Assembly (NCBI GenBank): GCA_943737045.1
Contig: CALSFV010000223.1
Coordinates: 186,001-250,000 of the forward strand
Source: Parapristionchus giblindavisi
Lineage: Eukaryota; Nematoda; Chromadorea; Rhabditida; Diplogasteridae
Direction of reading: 5' to 3'
Length of the DNA: 64,000 nt
Shown here: piece after piece, positions 10,943-24,600 of the stretch
Position numbering within the stretch: position 1 is the stretch's first letter
Layout: each line of letters opens with the position of its first letter
Made by a program: the position numbers and the translations under genes
The notes under the pieces: model-generated
Database searches by the model: none
Told to the model about the DNA's origin: nothing
Seen by the model: only the letters and a program-made list of their open reading frames with translations

Positions 10943-13900
10943 ATGTCTCGGGCTGTGGTGGAGCTGCATCCGGTCTACAATGTTTTCCTATATCTCAATA
11001 AACTCAAGAACATTGAACTGCCCTACAGGGGCTACTATCAGGTACGGTGCTTTCACTTTCGCCTTTTTTTGCCTTTCGATCTCTATCTTATCTCCCTCGA
11101 TTCATTTCACGTTTAATCTCCTTATTACTTATTACTTTTATTATGTGCATTACGGAAACCATCACTGACATTAGAACGTTGGCTCGCTCCATCTTCCAAG
11201 CATTCATTGATTATTCTGTTCAATAGTTGTTGACAATATAGTGTGAAATTACGGTATCGCAACCTATTCTTCATCATCATTTCGTCCTATTCATTTGCCT
11301 TATCATCATTATTAAATATTCATTTCGCGCGGAAAGGGCGCACTATAGAGGACGGTATCAGTGTAGTGTTGTTTTCGTATTCGTCGCTGAAGTAAAGAAT
11401 CGATAACCTCCACTCACGCGGAAAATTTACTTAAATCTATAATTTCTTACTTTTCATTTTCTTAATTATAAGAAAAAAAGATGTGCTATTTTAAGCATAC
11501 ACTTTCTTAGAACAGAAGTTTTGTAAGAGATTTTTCTCTGTGTCATACATCTTCGAGCATTGTGGTTACGGACAATTTGATAAATTGACTGGCTTATAAA
11601 AAAACTAGTTACTTTTGCAAATTTCAGCGACAAAGCGAGAGAAAATAAGCAAAAAAATCAATTTTAGCTAAATAATGTCAGTTTACGGTTCAGAAAATGT
11701 GAATTGACCAAAAAAATGTATACTCTGTGCGCAGGTATGCCATAGGTAGAACGAAGAGTTGGGTCATTTAGTTTATATAATAATTATAAATTTATAATAA
11801 TAATAATAATATCTGTTTATTAATTTATAATAATAATAATAATAGTAATAATAATAATAATAATATATTTATAATAATAAATCTGTGCTCAGGTACGTCT
11901 GAATGCCGCAGCGGACGGTGGCTCTTCGGACGCCGAAGTGCGATTGCACGACAAAGAGCGCAAAGAGGGCGAGGACTCCCTCCTTCCCGCATGTACCGTA
12001 TCCCGCACTGCCGTGTCGAGAACCGTCGAGGTACGGTATCTCCCCCCCCCCCTGGGGTTACGGTAATATCGATCGATTCACAGGTGATCTATGCGGACGA
12101 GGAGTTCCATCTAGCCGACGGCTTCGTCTTCAGTCTGAAATCAACTGCGATCACTCCTCTCAAGGTTACTGTAGTTGATGGTTATCTGAGGGTTACTGTA
12201 GTTGATGGTTATCTGAGGGTTACTGTAGTTCACAGGTATCGTTGTCTAGCAACCGCAGGAGATGGTTTCAGTTTTATTTAAAAAATACTATGATAATGCT
12301 CGTGCACGCCCAGCAGCAACGCTCTACGATCGAGACTAGAGTAGATGATGGGTATGCGAAACCCGAAATCAACTGCGATGATCAAAGGCAAAATCACAGT
12401 CTTCAACAATACCGGCATACATGGGCGGCATTGTACAGGGTGTTCACGAATTACGAAGACTTTTAATTTCGCTCTTATTTCATGTGTAGTACATCAATCA
12501 AGTTCAGATGGTAATATTTATTCAACAATAACATAACATTTCACAATCAACAATTGCTTCTCGATTCGCCCTCCTTTTGCCTTTATGGCGGCCTTCAGAA
12601 GAGTGGTGCGAGGACCTATCACAGCACGCTCGTAGAGACGTCCAATTTGTTCCATTGCTCCACGAGGTCGCTCTTAAGCGACTCCAAATTCTTATGGGGA
12701 TGAGAACGAGCCTTGGCCTCCACAACAGCCCACATTGAGTAGTTGAGCCGATTCAAGTTCAGTGAGCAGGACGGACAATCTGAGGTGCTGTCGAAGGCTT
12801 GCATCGTGTCCTTACACCACTTCTGGACAATCTTGCCTTGTGGGCAGGGGTAGAATCCTGCTGGTGGCACCATTGATTGTTTTCAGGTACCTCTAGGACC
12901 ACTGCTCCAGCGCGTCTCGAAGATTTTTTTGTAAGAAGCATTTCTTGTTTATTTTTACGCCTGGATCTACGAAGACAAGGGGAGTCTTGCCGCCTGAGCA
13001 CACGGCAGGCAAAAACATGGCCTATTCGGGGTGAGTGGTTCGGTTGAGCATATGGACCAAGCCGATCTGCTTTCTGGGAAGTCGATACAAGTACTATGCC
13101 ATTTTGGCGGTTGCGGGCTTGCTCTATAATGAATACGTCAAAGAACACTGTCACCAAGCGCTCGCCGATGTGCGTGCGCGCGACCAGCTCTTTGCACTTC
13201 TTGAAACGTTTTCGTCTAATGTTTTCAGATAGAATGACGGTTTTTCTCATGTGATATTGGGTGACTCCGAGCAAGCGTCTGACAGTTATCCACATTGATC
13301 TTACAGATGCCTGTTTCCGTGGGCATTTTTATCATGCTCATCTGAGAATTCCGCCTGATCCGCTCCTTGACTATTTTAATGTTCTTCTTGATGACCTTGG
13401 TGAGTTTCCTGCCTTCTACATCATAGTCAGCATTCGTACCAAGCTATTTGTACCGTTTGATGGTCGAAGAGACTAATTTCGTTTCCACTATTAGCCGCGG
13501 AATGACACCCATTAGATGCATTCCGTGCCAGTACAGTGCGACAATCGCACCTCACATCGGATGAGGCTTCACCATTACCCTGAAAAGCAGTAAGATGAAA
13601 CAAACCCACAAGTGCGGATGCGATAAATAGTTGCATTTGAAAAATAAAATGTTTCGAGCGCGCACCATGCGCTGCAAAATTATTGGCACACACATAAAGT
13701 GAGTGAGTCTTCGTAATTCGTGAACACCCTGTAACTATCACTACAAAGATTGTAATTTGCGCGTATTTCATTTTGAAATATTTTTACGCGGGGCTACAGT
13801 TATTTATTCCAGTTTACTGTCACGATCGAGTTATGGTTCTGCGATCGAAATCAACCTCCGAAGATCGAGCGATTTCAGAAACTGAACAGGTATCGATCGC

Positions 13901-16900
13901 CTCTAATCGATATTCAATTAATAATATATTTTACACATCTATTCAATCAATAATATGTTTTTTTTCTATTTGGAAATTAATTTCACGTAATTCTTTTTGG
14001 AAATTAATTCGTAATATCTTTATTCAGCCGATCAATAATATCTTTATTCCACCTATCCAATCAATCAATAATATCTTTTGCCAGTCGTAAGATGCTCATC
14101 GCCCTCTCACCGTCTTCCTGCGTAGCCTCGGCTCGCTTGGCTCACTGGGAGTACGGTGCATGTGCGTCGTTATCGATCGGCGTGATGGCCGCACTGGTGT
14201 CGCTCCTGCCGAGGCGCCGGAAAGACCCGCCGGATCCGGTAAATAGAACATATATTAAATAAATAAATAAATATATTAAATTAGGTACATTTGTACTTTG
14301 TACCCGCAGAGTCAATTCACTTCTCGTAGCTATTCGACCTGTCAATCCAGTTCTTATCCATTGAATTCATGTCGCACAGCCTTTTCATTACAAGAATTTC
14401 CTGTCAAGAAAGATAATGCTGCCGAGACTGCATCAAACTTTATCAATAAAAAATCAGGGAAAATCAAATCAATTAATGTTTGGACTTTGATCTTTGATCT
14501 TTCCTTACCAAATCCTCAACCTCATCATCTCTCCATTCATTCCTTCTCCACCCTGCTGAATTCATGCCGCGCTGTATTTTCATAGCGTCAAAGGTGTCGG
14601 TCGTAACATTTAGACTTCGTTTTCTTCGATTTTTCAAACCATTATCGTATACCTATATACCGTATGCCTTCTTGCAGCCATTACCGTACACTTATATACC
14701 GTATACCTTCCAAAACTATCGTATACCTATATACCGTATCCCTTCTTACAGACATTACCGTACACTTATATACCGTATTCTTTCCAAAACTATCGTATAC
14801 CTACATACAGTATACCTTCTAGAAACTATCGTATACCTATATACCGTATACCTTCTTCCAGCCCCTATCGGACGCACTCGTGGATTCGTATCGGCAGATG
14901 AGCGAATGTCTGCTGGGCACGACACAATCAATCAATGAATTCATACGATCGTCAACCAAACACATTGGAGCGCAGCTTGTGCAGAGTACGGTAGACTTAT
15001 TGATTGGGCAGAGTACGATAGGCTTATTGATTGGACGGAGTATGGTAGACTTATTGATTAGCCAGAGTACGGTAGACTTATTGATTGGGCAGAGTGCGGT
15101 AGATTTATTGATTGAGCAGAGTACGGTAGACTTATTGATCAGGCAGAGTACGGTAGACTTATTGCGTGGGTAGAGTACGGTAGACTTATTGATTGAGCAG
15201 AGCACGGTAAACTTATTGATTGAGCAGAGTACGGTAGACTTATTGATCGGGCAGAGTACGGTAGATTTATTGCGTGGGTAGAGTACGGTAGACTTATTGA
15301 TTGAGCAGAGCACGGTAAACTTATTGATTGAGATAAGTATGGTAGACTTATTGATTGGGCAGGGTAATGTAGACTTATTGATTGGGCAGAGTATGGTAGA
15401 GTTTTTGATTGGGCAGAGTACAGTAGACTTATTGATTGGACAGAGTACGGTAGACTTATTGATTGAGCAAAGTACGGTAGACGTATTTATTGAGCAGAGT
15501 ACGGTAGACTTATTGATTTTGTACCTATGCAGATGCCTCACTCGACGATGGCGAGACGATGTTGTGCTCGCTGAAGACGTCGTCGTCCCCCTGGAAGACC
15601 CTGGAGGCGGACGCCGTTGATCTGTCGACGTCACTCTCGGAGCTGTTCATCCAATCGATTGATCTATGCGGGCGAAACGAAGGTACGGTAGTTTTCTATT
15701 ATCGATTAATTAATGCTGAACCGTACCAATCGATAATGTGACTTTGGTTCACTCTCCATAGTTTACCATGCAATCGACCTGTTTGTCGTTTCCCGTAATC
15801 AATCAATACCAATCGATACAGTAATTCCACATCCATACGTGGGCGGCAAGAACACACTCGATTTCGGCACTCGACCCACCCGATCTAGGAAAAAATCACC
15901 CAAAAATGAAAATGATTTTGCTAAAATTCACTCGAACATGAATTTTTTTGCGTCCCACCTACCCGATTTTAATTTCTAGCGGCAAAGGTTGCTCACGTAT
16001 ACCCATTGCCGTTGCAGGAGTCTTCCGACACCTGCTGCACGACTTCACACTGTGGCACTCGCGTCGCCTCTCCGAGGCGTTTTTCTCGATCGACCGATCG
16101 TGCGTCCACCTGGGCGCCGCGCCTCTGCTCCCGTTGTCCGCGCTGCTGTCGCTGCTGTCCGCCCACCCGTACCTGGGCGCCCTGCCCCGTCATCCACTGT
16201 GCTCGCCCCAACTCGACTACTCACTGGCGAATATGTGAGTTAGCGATTTTCGTTGGGCTACGCATAGGTCGAACAGCTACGTTACAGATTTGCAAAATGC
16301 CGTTAGGTTTTCACAAAAAAATCCCAAGATGCGGTCATGCTTCGACCTATGGGACTACCGTACTTTTCCGGAATATCGTACCGGACAACTGTACTTTGAA
16401 CTATTTAGTTACTAGCTCTGATCTGTTTAAAATCGGATCCACAGTTTTTATTGATTGTTTTGGATGGAGTTGTTCCGTAGTCCATTTATTATTTACCGGT
16501 ATACCGTATACCTACCGTAATCATATTATCGATCGACCTACCATAAAACCAATATCGATCAACCTACCGTAATCCAAATATCGATCGACCTACCGTAATC
16601 CCAATATCGATGGATCTTCCAGGTGCTACATCTTCGAGGAGGTGTTCGTGGCGCGGTCGCCGGCCTCGACGCCCTTGTCTGAAGTTGCTGAAGACGTCAA
16701 CGACAATGATACTACGGTAGCGACGACGCCCGTATCGATTGTCGCCACGTCGCCGCTGAGTCCCGACGAGCGCGCCTACTCCGCGAGGTATACGGTAGAT
16801 GGGTGGGATATCGATTGATTGATACGTTACATAAGGGATATCGATTGACTGAGAGATTTTGCGAGGTATACGGTAGATGGATGGGATATCGACTGATTGA

Positions 16901-17249
16901 TGTTTTTGCACGAGAGATTGAGTGAAGAATATCGATTGATTGAGAGATTGTATATGCGAACAGTTGCTATTTTTGCTATTGGTGCGCGAAATCGGGCGTA
17001 ATTCGAGGTACGGTGATCGATCATAATCAGTAATAGCATATAATAATCAAAATTCGTTTATGATAATCAATAATATCTTATAATAATCAATAATCTTTTA
17101 TGATAATCAGTAATCTTTTATACTAATCAATAATCTCTTGTAGATCACTGGAACAACTGGCGGAGTACGCGAATCAGAAGGAATCGATCAAGAGCAGTCT
17201 GGCAGAGCTGGCCGGATGCGAGTTTAGAATGCTGAGGTTGGATTGGGTT

Positions 17250-17294
<45 letters not shown>

Positions 17295-17507
17295 CATTTA
17301 TCAGACCTCTTTAATTTAATTCTTAAAGTTTTCAAGATTCATAATACGTGAAAAATAAGGAAAATGTTTGACTCGCCCACAATCTATACTACGATAAAAT
17401 AAAGTAAATAATAAAGTAATCGCAGCCTTCTTTCTTACCTCCTGACATTATCATATTTTGTAAACATTTAATTATGAATCTTAAAATACCCTCGGAGGTC
17501 AGATAAA

Positions 17508-17558
<51 letters not shown>

Positions 17559-20500
17559 CTTGATCGGTCTGATAATGATAATAGTAATAAATAAAAAATA
17601 ATAAATATTAATATCCTATGAATCTGTTTTCAACCCCGTAAATTCGCGTTTCACAGTCGTTTCATGTCGGCCGATAACACTCTCTCAATGATTAATCTGT
17701 TAACGTGAAAAAAAAGAAAAAAATAAAACATATTATTCAAATTCAATTAGTTAATAATTGATAATTAATATTATAAAGAATAGTACGAATTATAATACGA
17801 CTGATTAGTCTGGGCGTGCTGAGGTACCATCTATCTTGAATTTTTCTCCTGTCATCTTATATTAAGAAGTCAGGAGTGGCCCACCATGTACATCAGAGCC
17901 TACTCTTGATAAATGTGATTAAACTGAAACATCTTATTAGCACTATTGAAGATGTTCTTCAGATGACAAAAGCCGCGAAACTCGATCCTTTTCGAATAGT
18001 GAATCATGAAACAGAATTCGCAGGCTGCATTAATGAACCGTACACAAACTTTTGTCGGCAAACATTCTTGCTCAAGGCGCATCCGCGAATGAGCGTGACC
18101 ATACCTACGTTTTCATACCCTAGCAGTGCGAGGATTGGCCGGGCTTGGCCCACTATAGAATAGGGTTCCGCATTCGTTCACTAAGTCGTGCAATTTGTGC
18201 AATCGTGCAGAGTCGTGCATCATTTTAATTCATCAGCGACATTTAGCGGTCGTTATTTGTAACGCTTTAGTGGAATTTGCATTTTTATAACAAAGAAAAT
18301 GCCGATAAAGCATTAAAAATAGCGACCGCTAAATGCCGCTGATGAATAAAAATGATGCACGACTCTGCACGATTGCACAAATTGCACGACTTAGTGCACG
18401 AATGCGGAACCCTACTATAGAAGGCCTATTTTAGGCCACTTGATGCGAATGGAAGCTAGAAATGACGACTTTTAAGCGAAAATAACGAATTTTGTGAACC
18501 AACGCACACTATTTCGAGCATTGATCCACTATATAAAAATGAACGGCGAGGGTACCGAAAATGTATGACCGTTCATTCAGAATAACAGTAGACAGTTGTA
18601 TAAATATATTGAATGTCGGCTTTTGAAAACGCTCGGGCTGACATTTGACTTGACAGGGCATATTTAGTCATGATTTTAAAAAATTTCCTTGTAAGAGATT
18701 GCCCCTGTCGATTTCACGTTTCGCATCACAATCTTCAATTCTAGCCATCAACATTATGCAATCGTTCTTATTATATCCATAAAACCCGTTTACTTATTCA
18801 TTTATTTATTCCGTCAAATATATATATGAGACGAATCGCGAGAAAATCGACCGTTTCGGAGGGTCCGCGGACATAGAAATTTCGACCCCCTGAAAAATTC
18901 AGATTAAGTACTTTGAACGATGCTCTATCGAACTGCGCTTTCCGAATTTGCATATCTGTTCTCATTTTCGAGTAGTGGTAGGTCAAAGTTGGCAGGTACG
19001 GTATTTTTGGCTCGAATGTGCGTCAGAAAAATGATCATAACTCCGTTCAAAATAATGATAGACACTTTTCCAAAAAAAGCATCGAAAGAGGAGATCTTGC
19101 GCAACATTTCACAGTTGGTGACGTCATTTTTCGACCATGCTCCGGTGCTGGGCGGTCGGTTTTATGAAAAAGTGACTTAACTTTCCTAATCGGAAAAAGT
19201 GCACTTTTCTTCTATGCGCGTTTTGTTGCACCCATATGTGTCTAAAAATGACCCAAGTTTCAGAGGATTTCCGAATTGGAAAAAAAAGGCGTTGATTTTA
19301 GTGACGCGACCTCGGACCTGTCAAAGGAAAGAACGGCTTATTCCTTTATCAAGAAACAGCAAAGGAGCTTAAATGACTCAAAAACATCCGAAAAAGCATT
19401 ACGAGCTCAAAATACCCATATACGACAGTTATTTGAAACACAAAATCACCGAGTTCCGAAAAATTTGAAAAAACCCATATTTTGCTTTTCCACGTGGAAA
19501 AAACGTCTCAGTAATGTTAATTAATCTTTATAATATTTCTTATAATGTTTTTGAACATTTATGTTTTTGGAAGTGAAGGCCTACCTGCTCTTAGAGCCGA
19601 GATATCCGAAATCGAGATTACACGCGCGCGCCCCAACTCCGCGCGATGTGTTGCCATAAAATGAACGTTTTCCAGCTCAGAATGACTCAAAACAACTTGT
19701 TTCATCATTCTTATCACGAAAAAATACCTCGGAACAAGTTTTCTGTGTCTGTAAAAATCAGCAAAAGATTTGGATCGAACCGGGGTTCGAACCCGCTCGG
19801 TGGTAAAGGTAAAGAGCTAAAGAGGTACCGCTCTAAAAACACTGAGCGGGTTCGAACCCCGGTTCGATCCAAATCTTTTGCTGATTTTTACAGACACAGA
19901 AAACTTGTTCCAAGGTATTTTTTCGTGATAAGAATGATGAAACAAGTTGTTTTGAGTCATTCTGAGCTGGAAAACGTTCATTTTATGGCAACACATCGCG
20001 CGGAGTTGGGGCGCGCGCGTGTAATCTCGATGGCGGATATCTCGGCTCTAAGAGCAGGTAGGCCTTCACTTCCAAAAACATAAATGTTCAAAAACATTAT
20101 AAGAAATATTATAAAGATTAATTAACATTACTGAGACGTTTTTTCCACGTGGAAAAGCAAAATATGGGTTTTTTCAAATTTTTCGGAACTCGGTGATTTT
20201 GTGTTTCAAATAACTGTCGTATATGGGTATTTTGAGCTCGTAATGCTTTTTCGGATGTTTTTGAGTCATTTAAGCTCCTTTGCTGTTTCTTGATAAAGGA
20301 ATAAGCCGTTCTTTCCTTTGACAGGTCCGAGGTCGCGTCACTAAAATCAACGCCTTTTTTTTTTCCAATTCGGAAATCCTCTGAAACTTGGGTCATTTTT
20401 AGACACATATGGGTGCAACAAAACGCGCATAGAAGAAAAGTGCACTTTTTCCGATTAGGAAAGTTAAGTCACTTTTTCATAAAACCGACCGCCCAGCACC

Positions 20501-21596
20501 GGAGCATGGTCGAAAAATGACGTCACCAACTGGGAAATGTTGCGCAAGATCTCCTCTTTCGATGCTTTTTTTGGAAAAGTGTCTATCATTATTTTGAACG
20601 GAGTTATGATCATTTTTCTGACGCACATTCGAGCCAAAAATACCGTACCTGCCAACTTTGACCTACCACTACTCGAAAATGAGAACAGATATGCAAATTC
20701 GGAAAGCGCAGTTCGATAGAGCATCGTTCAAAGTACTTAATCTGAATTTTTCAGGGGATCGAAATTTCTATGTCCGGGGGGTGGTCGAACCTCTGGCGAT
20801 TCGTCTCATATATCGTATTTATAAATCCAACTCTGTCAAAGCTACAGAGCCAGAAACACCCCGAGCTAATTTGACACTCGCCGCTCTGCCAATGCGCTCT
20901 CGGCTTCTTTGTCTACGAGAGAGCGTTGCTAGAGCGGAGTGCAAAACTGGCTCGAGTGTGCTTTGAAGAATTCGATAGACATTTACGTGTAAATTATGGC
21001 ACAAGCAGTATGCAACGCCCAGTAATGTAGTAGATTTTGCGCAACTCTTCTGGTTCTTCCGCAACATGACATTTGGACACGGTTGATTTCAAGTTTCACA
21101 TTCGCATCTTCCCACTAGGTTTGCCTAGGTCAGTGCTGCTAAATCGGACGAGTTAATAATAAAATTTATGCGTTTTCGCGAAACCACGGAACATAATTCG
21201 TAATAAGAACGAATGAAACGAGAACATGGCAATGGTAGATGATTAATATCATGCTTCTCAAAAATTGGAAAATTTCCAGTCGAATCTGCAAAAAGTTCCG
21301 CATAATCATTCGCACAGCCTTTCCTTGCCTCCAACCCGTTTGCGCATAGCGTGCCCACCTGTTAATATTAATTTAATATATAACTGTCGAAGTTGAAGCA
21401 TTGTGCGGAATTGGGAATTTGTATGTACATCTCGCTCATCCAAATTCTATTGCTAGATTCTCACAGTTGATTTCATGTTTCGCACCCTCATCTTCCACAC
21501 TAATCAAGCATGGGGCGGTAAGTTCCAGTATCAATATAACGATTAGCATTTACTTATGTGCATTGTTACCCTCCCCCCCCCACATGGAAATTAATA

Positions 21597-21638
<42 letters not shown>

Positions 21639-24600
21639 TTAATGATTTATGTAAATTGCAGTGAATGCGTTCGATCGCAGTTGTTCACGACGCGCAACGG
21701 CATCGTCGCCAACGGAGGAGACGCGGCGTCCCGCGGAACCCATCTCATCATCATGGTACACGGATTGGAAGGTACGGTGGGATTACGCTATTGATTACGG
21801 TAGGGGTACGGTAGTGTATTGATTACGGTAGGGTACGGTATTGTTTTGATTACGGCAGGATTACGGTACATTGTGTGTGGAGGGATATGGCTAGTACTGA
21901 TTACTGTGGATGCGCTTCCCGTTTTATTGATTTAAATTTGTGTTCTCTGGCAATTATCGATCATGCATTGCCATACCATCGCACTGCGAGGATTGACCCA
22001 CCATATAATGCCCATAGGGCACTTGATAAAAAAGGAAGCTAAAAATGACGATTTTTAAGCGAAAATGACGAATTTTGTGAATCAACCCACTCTATTTCGA
22101 GAATTGTATCGATTACTATTTTTTCCTTGCAGGAGCCCGCGACGATCTGTGGCCCTACCGAGTGCACCTCAAGCGATTGTTGAGCGGAAGGTATTGATTG
22201 ATTTAACGATTTATTGATTTAATTTTATCGATTGATTTATCAATTTATCGATTGATTGGTGTGCAGGGACGTTCACTTCTTGTGCAGTCGAGTGAACGAG
22301 GGCAGCACGTGGGGAGACGTGACGGCTCTCGGAGAGAGTCTGCTGGCAGAGGTAATATTAATAATAATAATGATAATATTTTTATTATTATTATTATTAA
22401 TAATATAATGTATTTATCTTCTTTAAATGGATATTTTTTTGAATAATATATGATGACATACGTGTATGCAACGTCCATGAAACACAAAAAAATCTAGCGA
22501 AGGTGGGGGGTGTTTTGGTAAATAGCATACGTGGGCGGCATTGTTGCTAGCGACAAGACCCTCTCGGCACCTGACAAACCTGATTTAGTCAACATTTACT
22601 CAAAATCATACATTTTCAAACCCCAACAATGTCGCTATCTGACCAGTTTCAAAATTTGAAAAATCTGACCAGTTTTTCGAGAATGGTCAAGTTTCGCGCA
22701 TGAGACGAGTTATGAGAGAAAGAAATATTTTATTTGTTATGAAAACATATAATAAAGATTGAACTTGAATGAGATTTGTTGTGAATTAATGTGATAAAGG
22801 TTGAAATTGATACGAGAATTTTCATATGAAGGACTATTGAATTGAAAGAATATAAAAAATAAAAAAAACGTAAAAGAGAAATGAATAGAGAAGGAGAAGA
22901 GGGAAGAGATGTAGAAGTGTTGTCAGATTACGGTAGGTAGAGTTAGGTCAGATTTGTGATTTGTTATTTGAATTTTTAATATCGTTTAATGTAAAAGTCT
23001 GTTTTACGTATGTTTCTTTGCGTCATGACGATCATTAAGAGAACTAGAAATGTTTAAAATATAAATTGGACACTAAAGTTAGTTATTCATTGAGTTTAGT
23101 GCCCAAACGCCCAATGGCCCAATGTACGACATTACCATAGTATTGTTGGACAATTGTTTGTAGGCAGTTAGTTCACTTATTTCGAATCCTTTTAAAAAAA
23201 ATTTTTTTCCAAAATGTGTAGAATTGCCTGAACTTTCACTTTATGTGCATTAGAAAAATAAATAAAATGATTTGAGCTCATACGTTCATTTTAAACATCA
23301 AAACTGGTCAGATTATGGTATTTGGGAAGATGTGAGAGCAACGAAATTTTTTTTTTCCTACTTATTCGTGGACATAATTAATTATAAAAACAAGAACTGC
23401 ACTCGAAACTGCCTCCAAGTAGTCATTTCAGATTTAGAAAAGTAAACAAGTGGTCAGATCTTGTATTTGATAAAATGTGACATCCGTGAAATATTTTTTT
23501 CCTGCTCTTTCGTGCTTATATTTAATAATGAAAACAAGAACTGCACTCGAAACTGCCTCCAAGTAGTAATTTCAGATTTAGAAAGGAAAACAAGTGGTCA
23601 GATCTTGTATTTGATAAGATGTGACATTCGTGAAATATGTTTTTCTTACTTATTCGTGGTCATAATTAATTATAAAAACAAGAACTGCACTCGAAACTGC
23701 CTCCAAGTAGTAATTTCAGATATTCAAATATTTGTGCTTCTGAGAATGTTGATAGGCACATTTATCAATGAATATCAAATTTTAGTGTTGAATTTACATT
23801 TTAAAAATCCATTATTCTCTTAATGATCATATGTGAAGTAATGAAACAACCTGAAATCGGGGATGTGCCTACCAACATTCTCAAAAAAATTGAATATAAG
23901 AAATTGCTTGTTGGAGGCATATTTACTCACATTCTTTTACTTTGATAATTATTTATGAGCACGAATAAGTAGAAAAATATATATTTCAATATCACATCTT
24001 TTCAAACGTCAGCTCTGATCAGTTTTGTGGCTTTAAATGATAGTATGAGTTCAAATAGTTTTTATTCTATTTTATTTTTTGTACTTGGAAATAAACTTCA
24101 TCATCTTCTTCAACGACAAGTAGAAGAATTATCGATCGACCGTTGGTGCACATTTCACAATAACCAACTTTACTGTCCAATTTAAAGTTCAAAAATTGAT
24201 AGCCCTCTTAGTGATTATATTTGACATAAAGAAGCATAAGTAAATCACAGTTTTAATGCTATTATCAGTAATTATCATTGTACAACTCTAGCAACCCTTC
24301 TAGCTTTCTTCCTTCTTCTCCCTTTTTACCTTTTATAGCACGATGTGGCACACTTACCGGAGAAAAGAGTGGGCGGAGGTTTAAACTTTTAGCGCATACC
24401 GTATACAGAAAACCAAAAGCGTAGTTCGCGATCACGAAGGCATTTCCGTATAAGAAAAAATACAGATTTGAAAAAATTCGCGCCATTCCTGAATCATGAA
24501 AAAGAACATGCTTACAGTAATTAGTAAGTATTGAAAAATCCTGATTAATGCCTGAATTTTGCAGGGATTGTTGTTGGGTCTCACAGCGAATAGAAAGAAA

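Noticed and set aside
14837..15634. 265-codon minus-strand reading frame rich in INKSTVLC repeats
   Set aside because: It is the reverse reading of the 27-bp minisatellite in FAM135 intron 6; the unit length is a multiple of three, so every copy stays open. No non-repeat part resembles a protein.
19799..19860. Possible tRNA gene at the palindrome centre
   Set aside because: A T-arm/B-box and a D-arm-like stem are present, but no proper 7-bp acceptor stem or 5+7 anticodon arm can be fitted. Reported only as tRNA-like.
19276..20408. Paired 82- and 96-codon frames FSDATSDLSKERTAY
   Set aside because: Same sequence in both palindrome arms. No homology recognised and no supporting gene structure.
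23461..23823. 120-codon frame with two internal CDIREI(F/C)FS repeats, also at 46794-47156
   Set aside because: Translation of direct repeats of about 130 bp that also occur out of frame next to it; looks non-coding.
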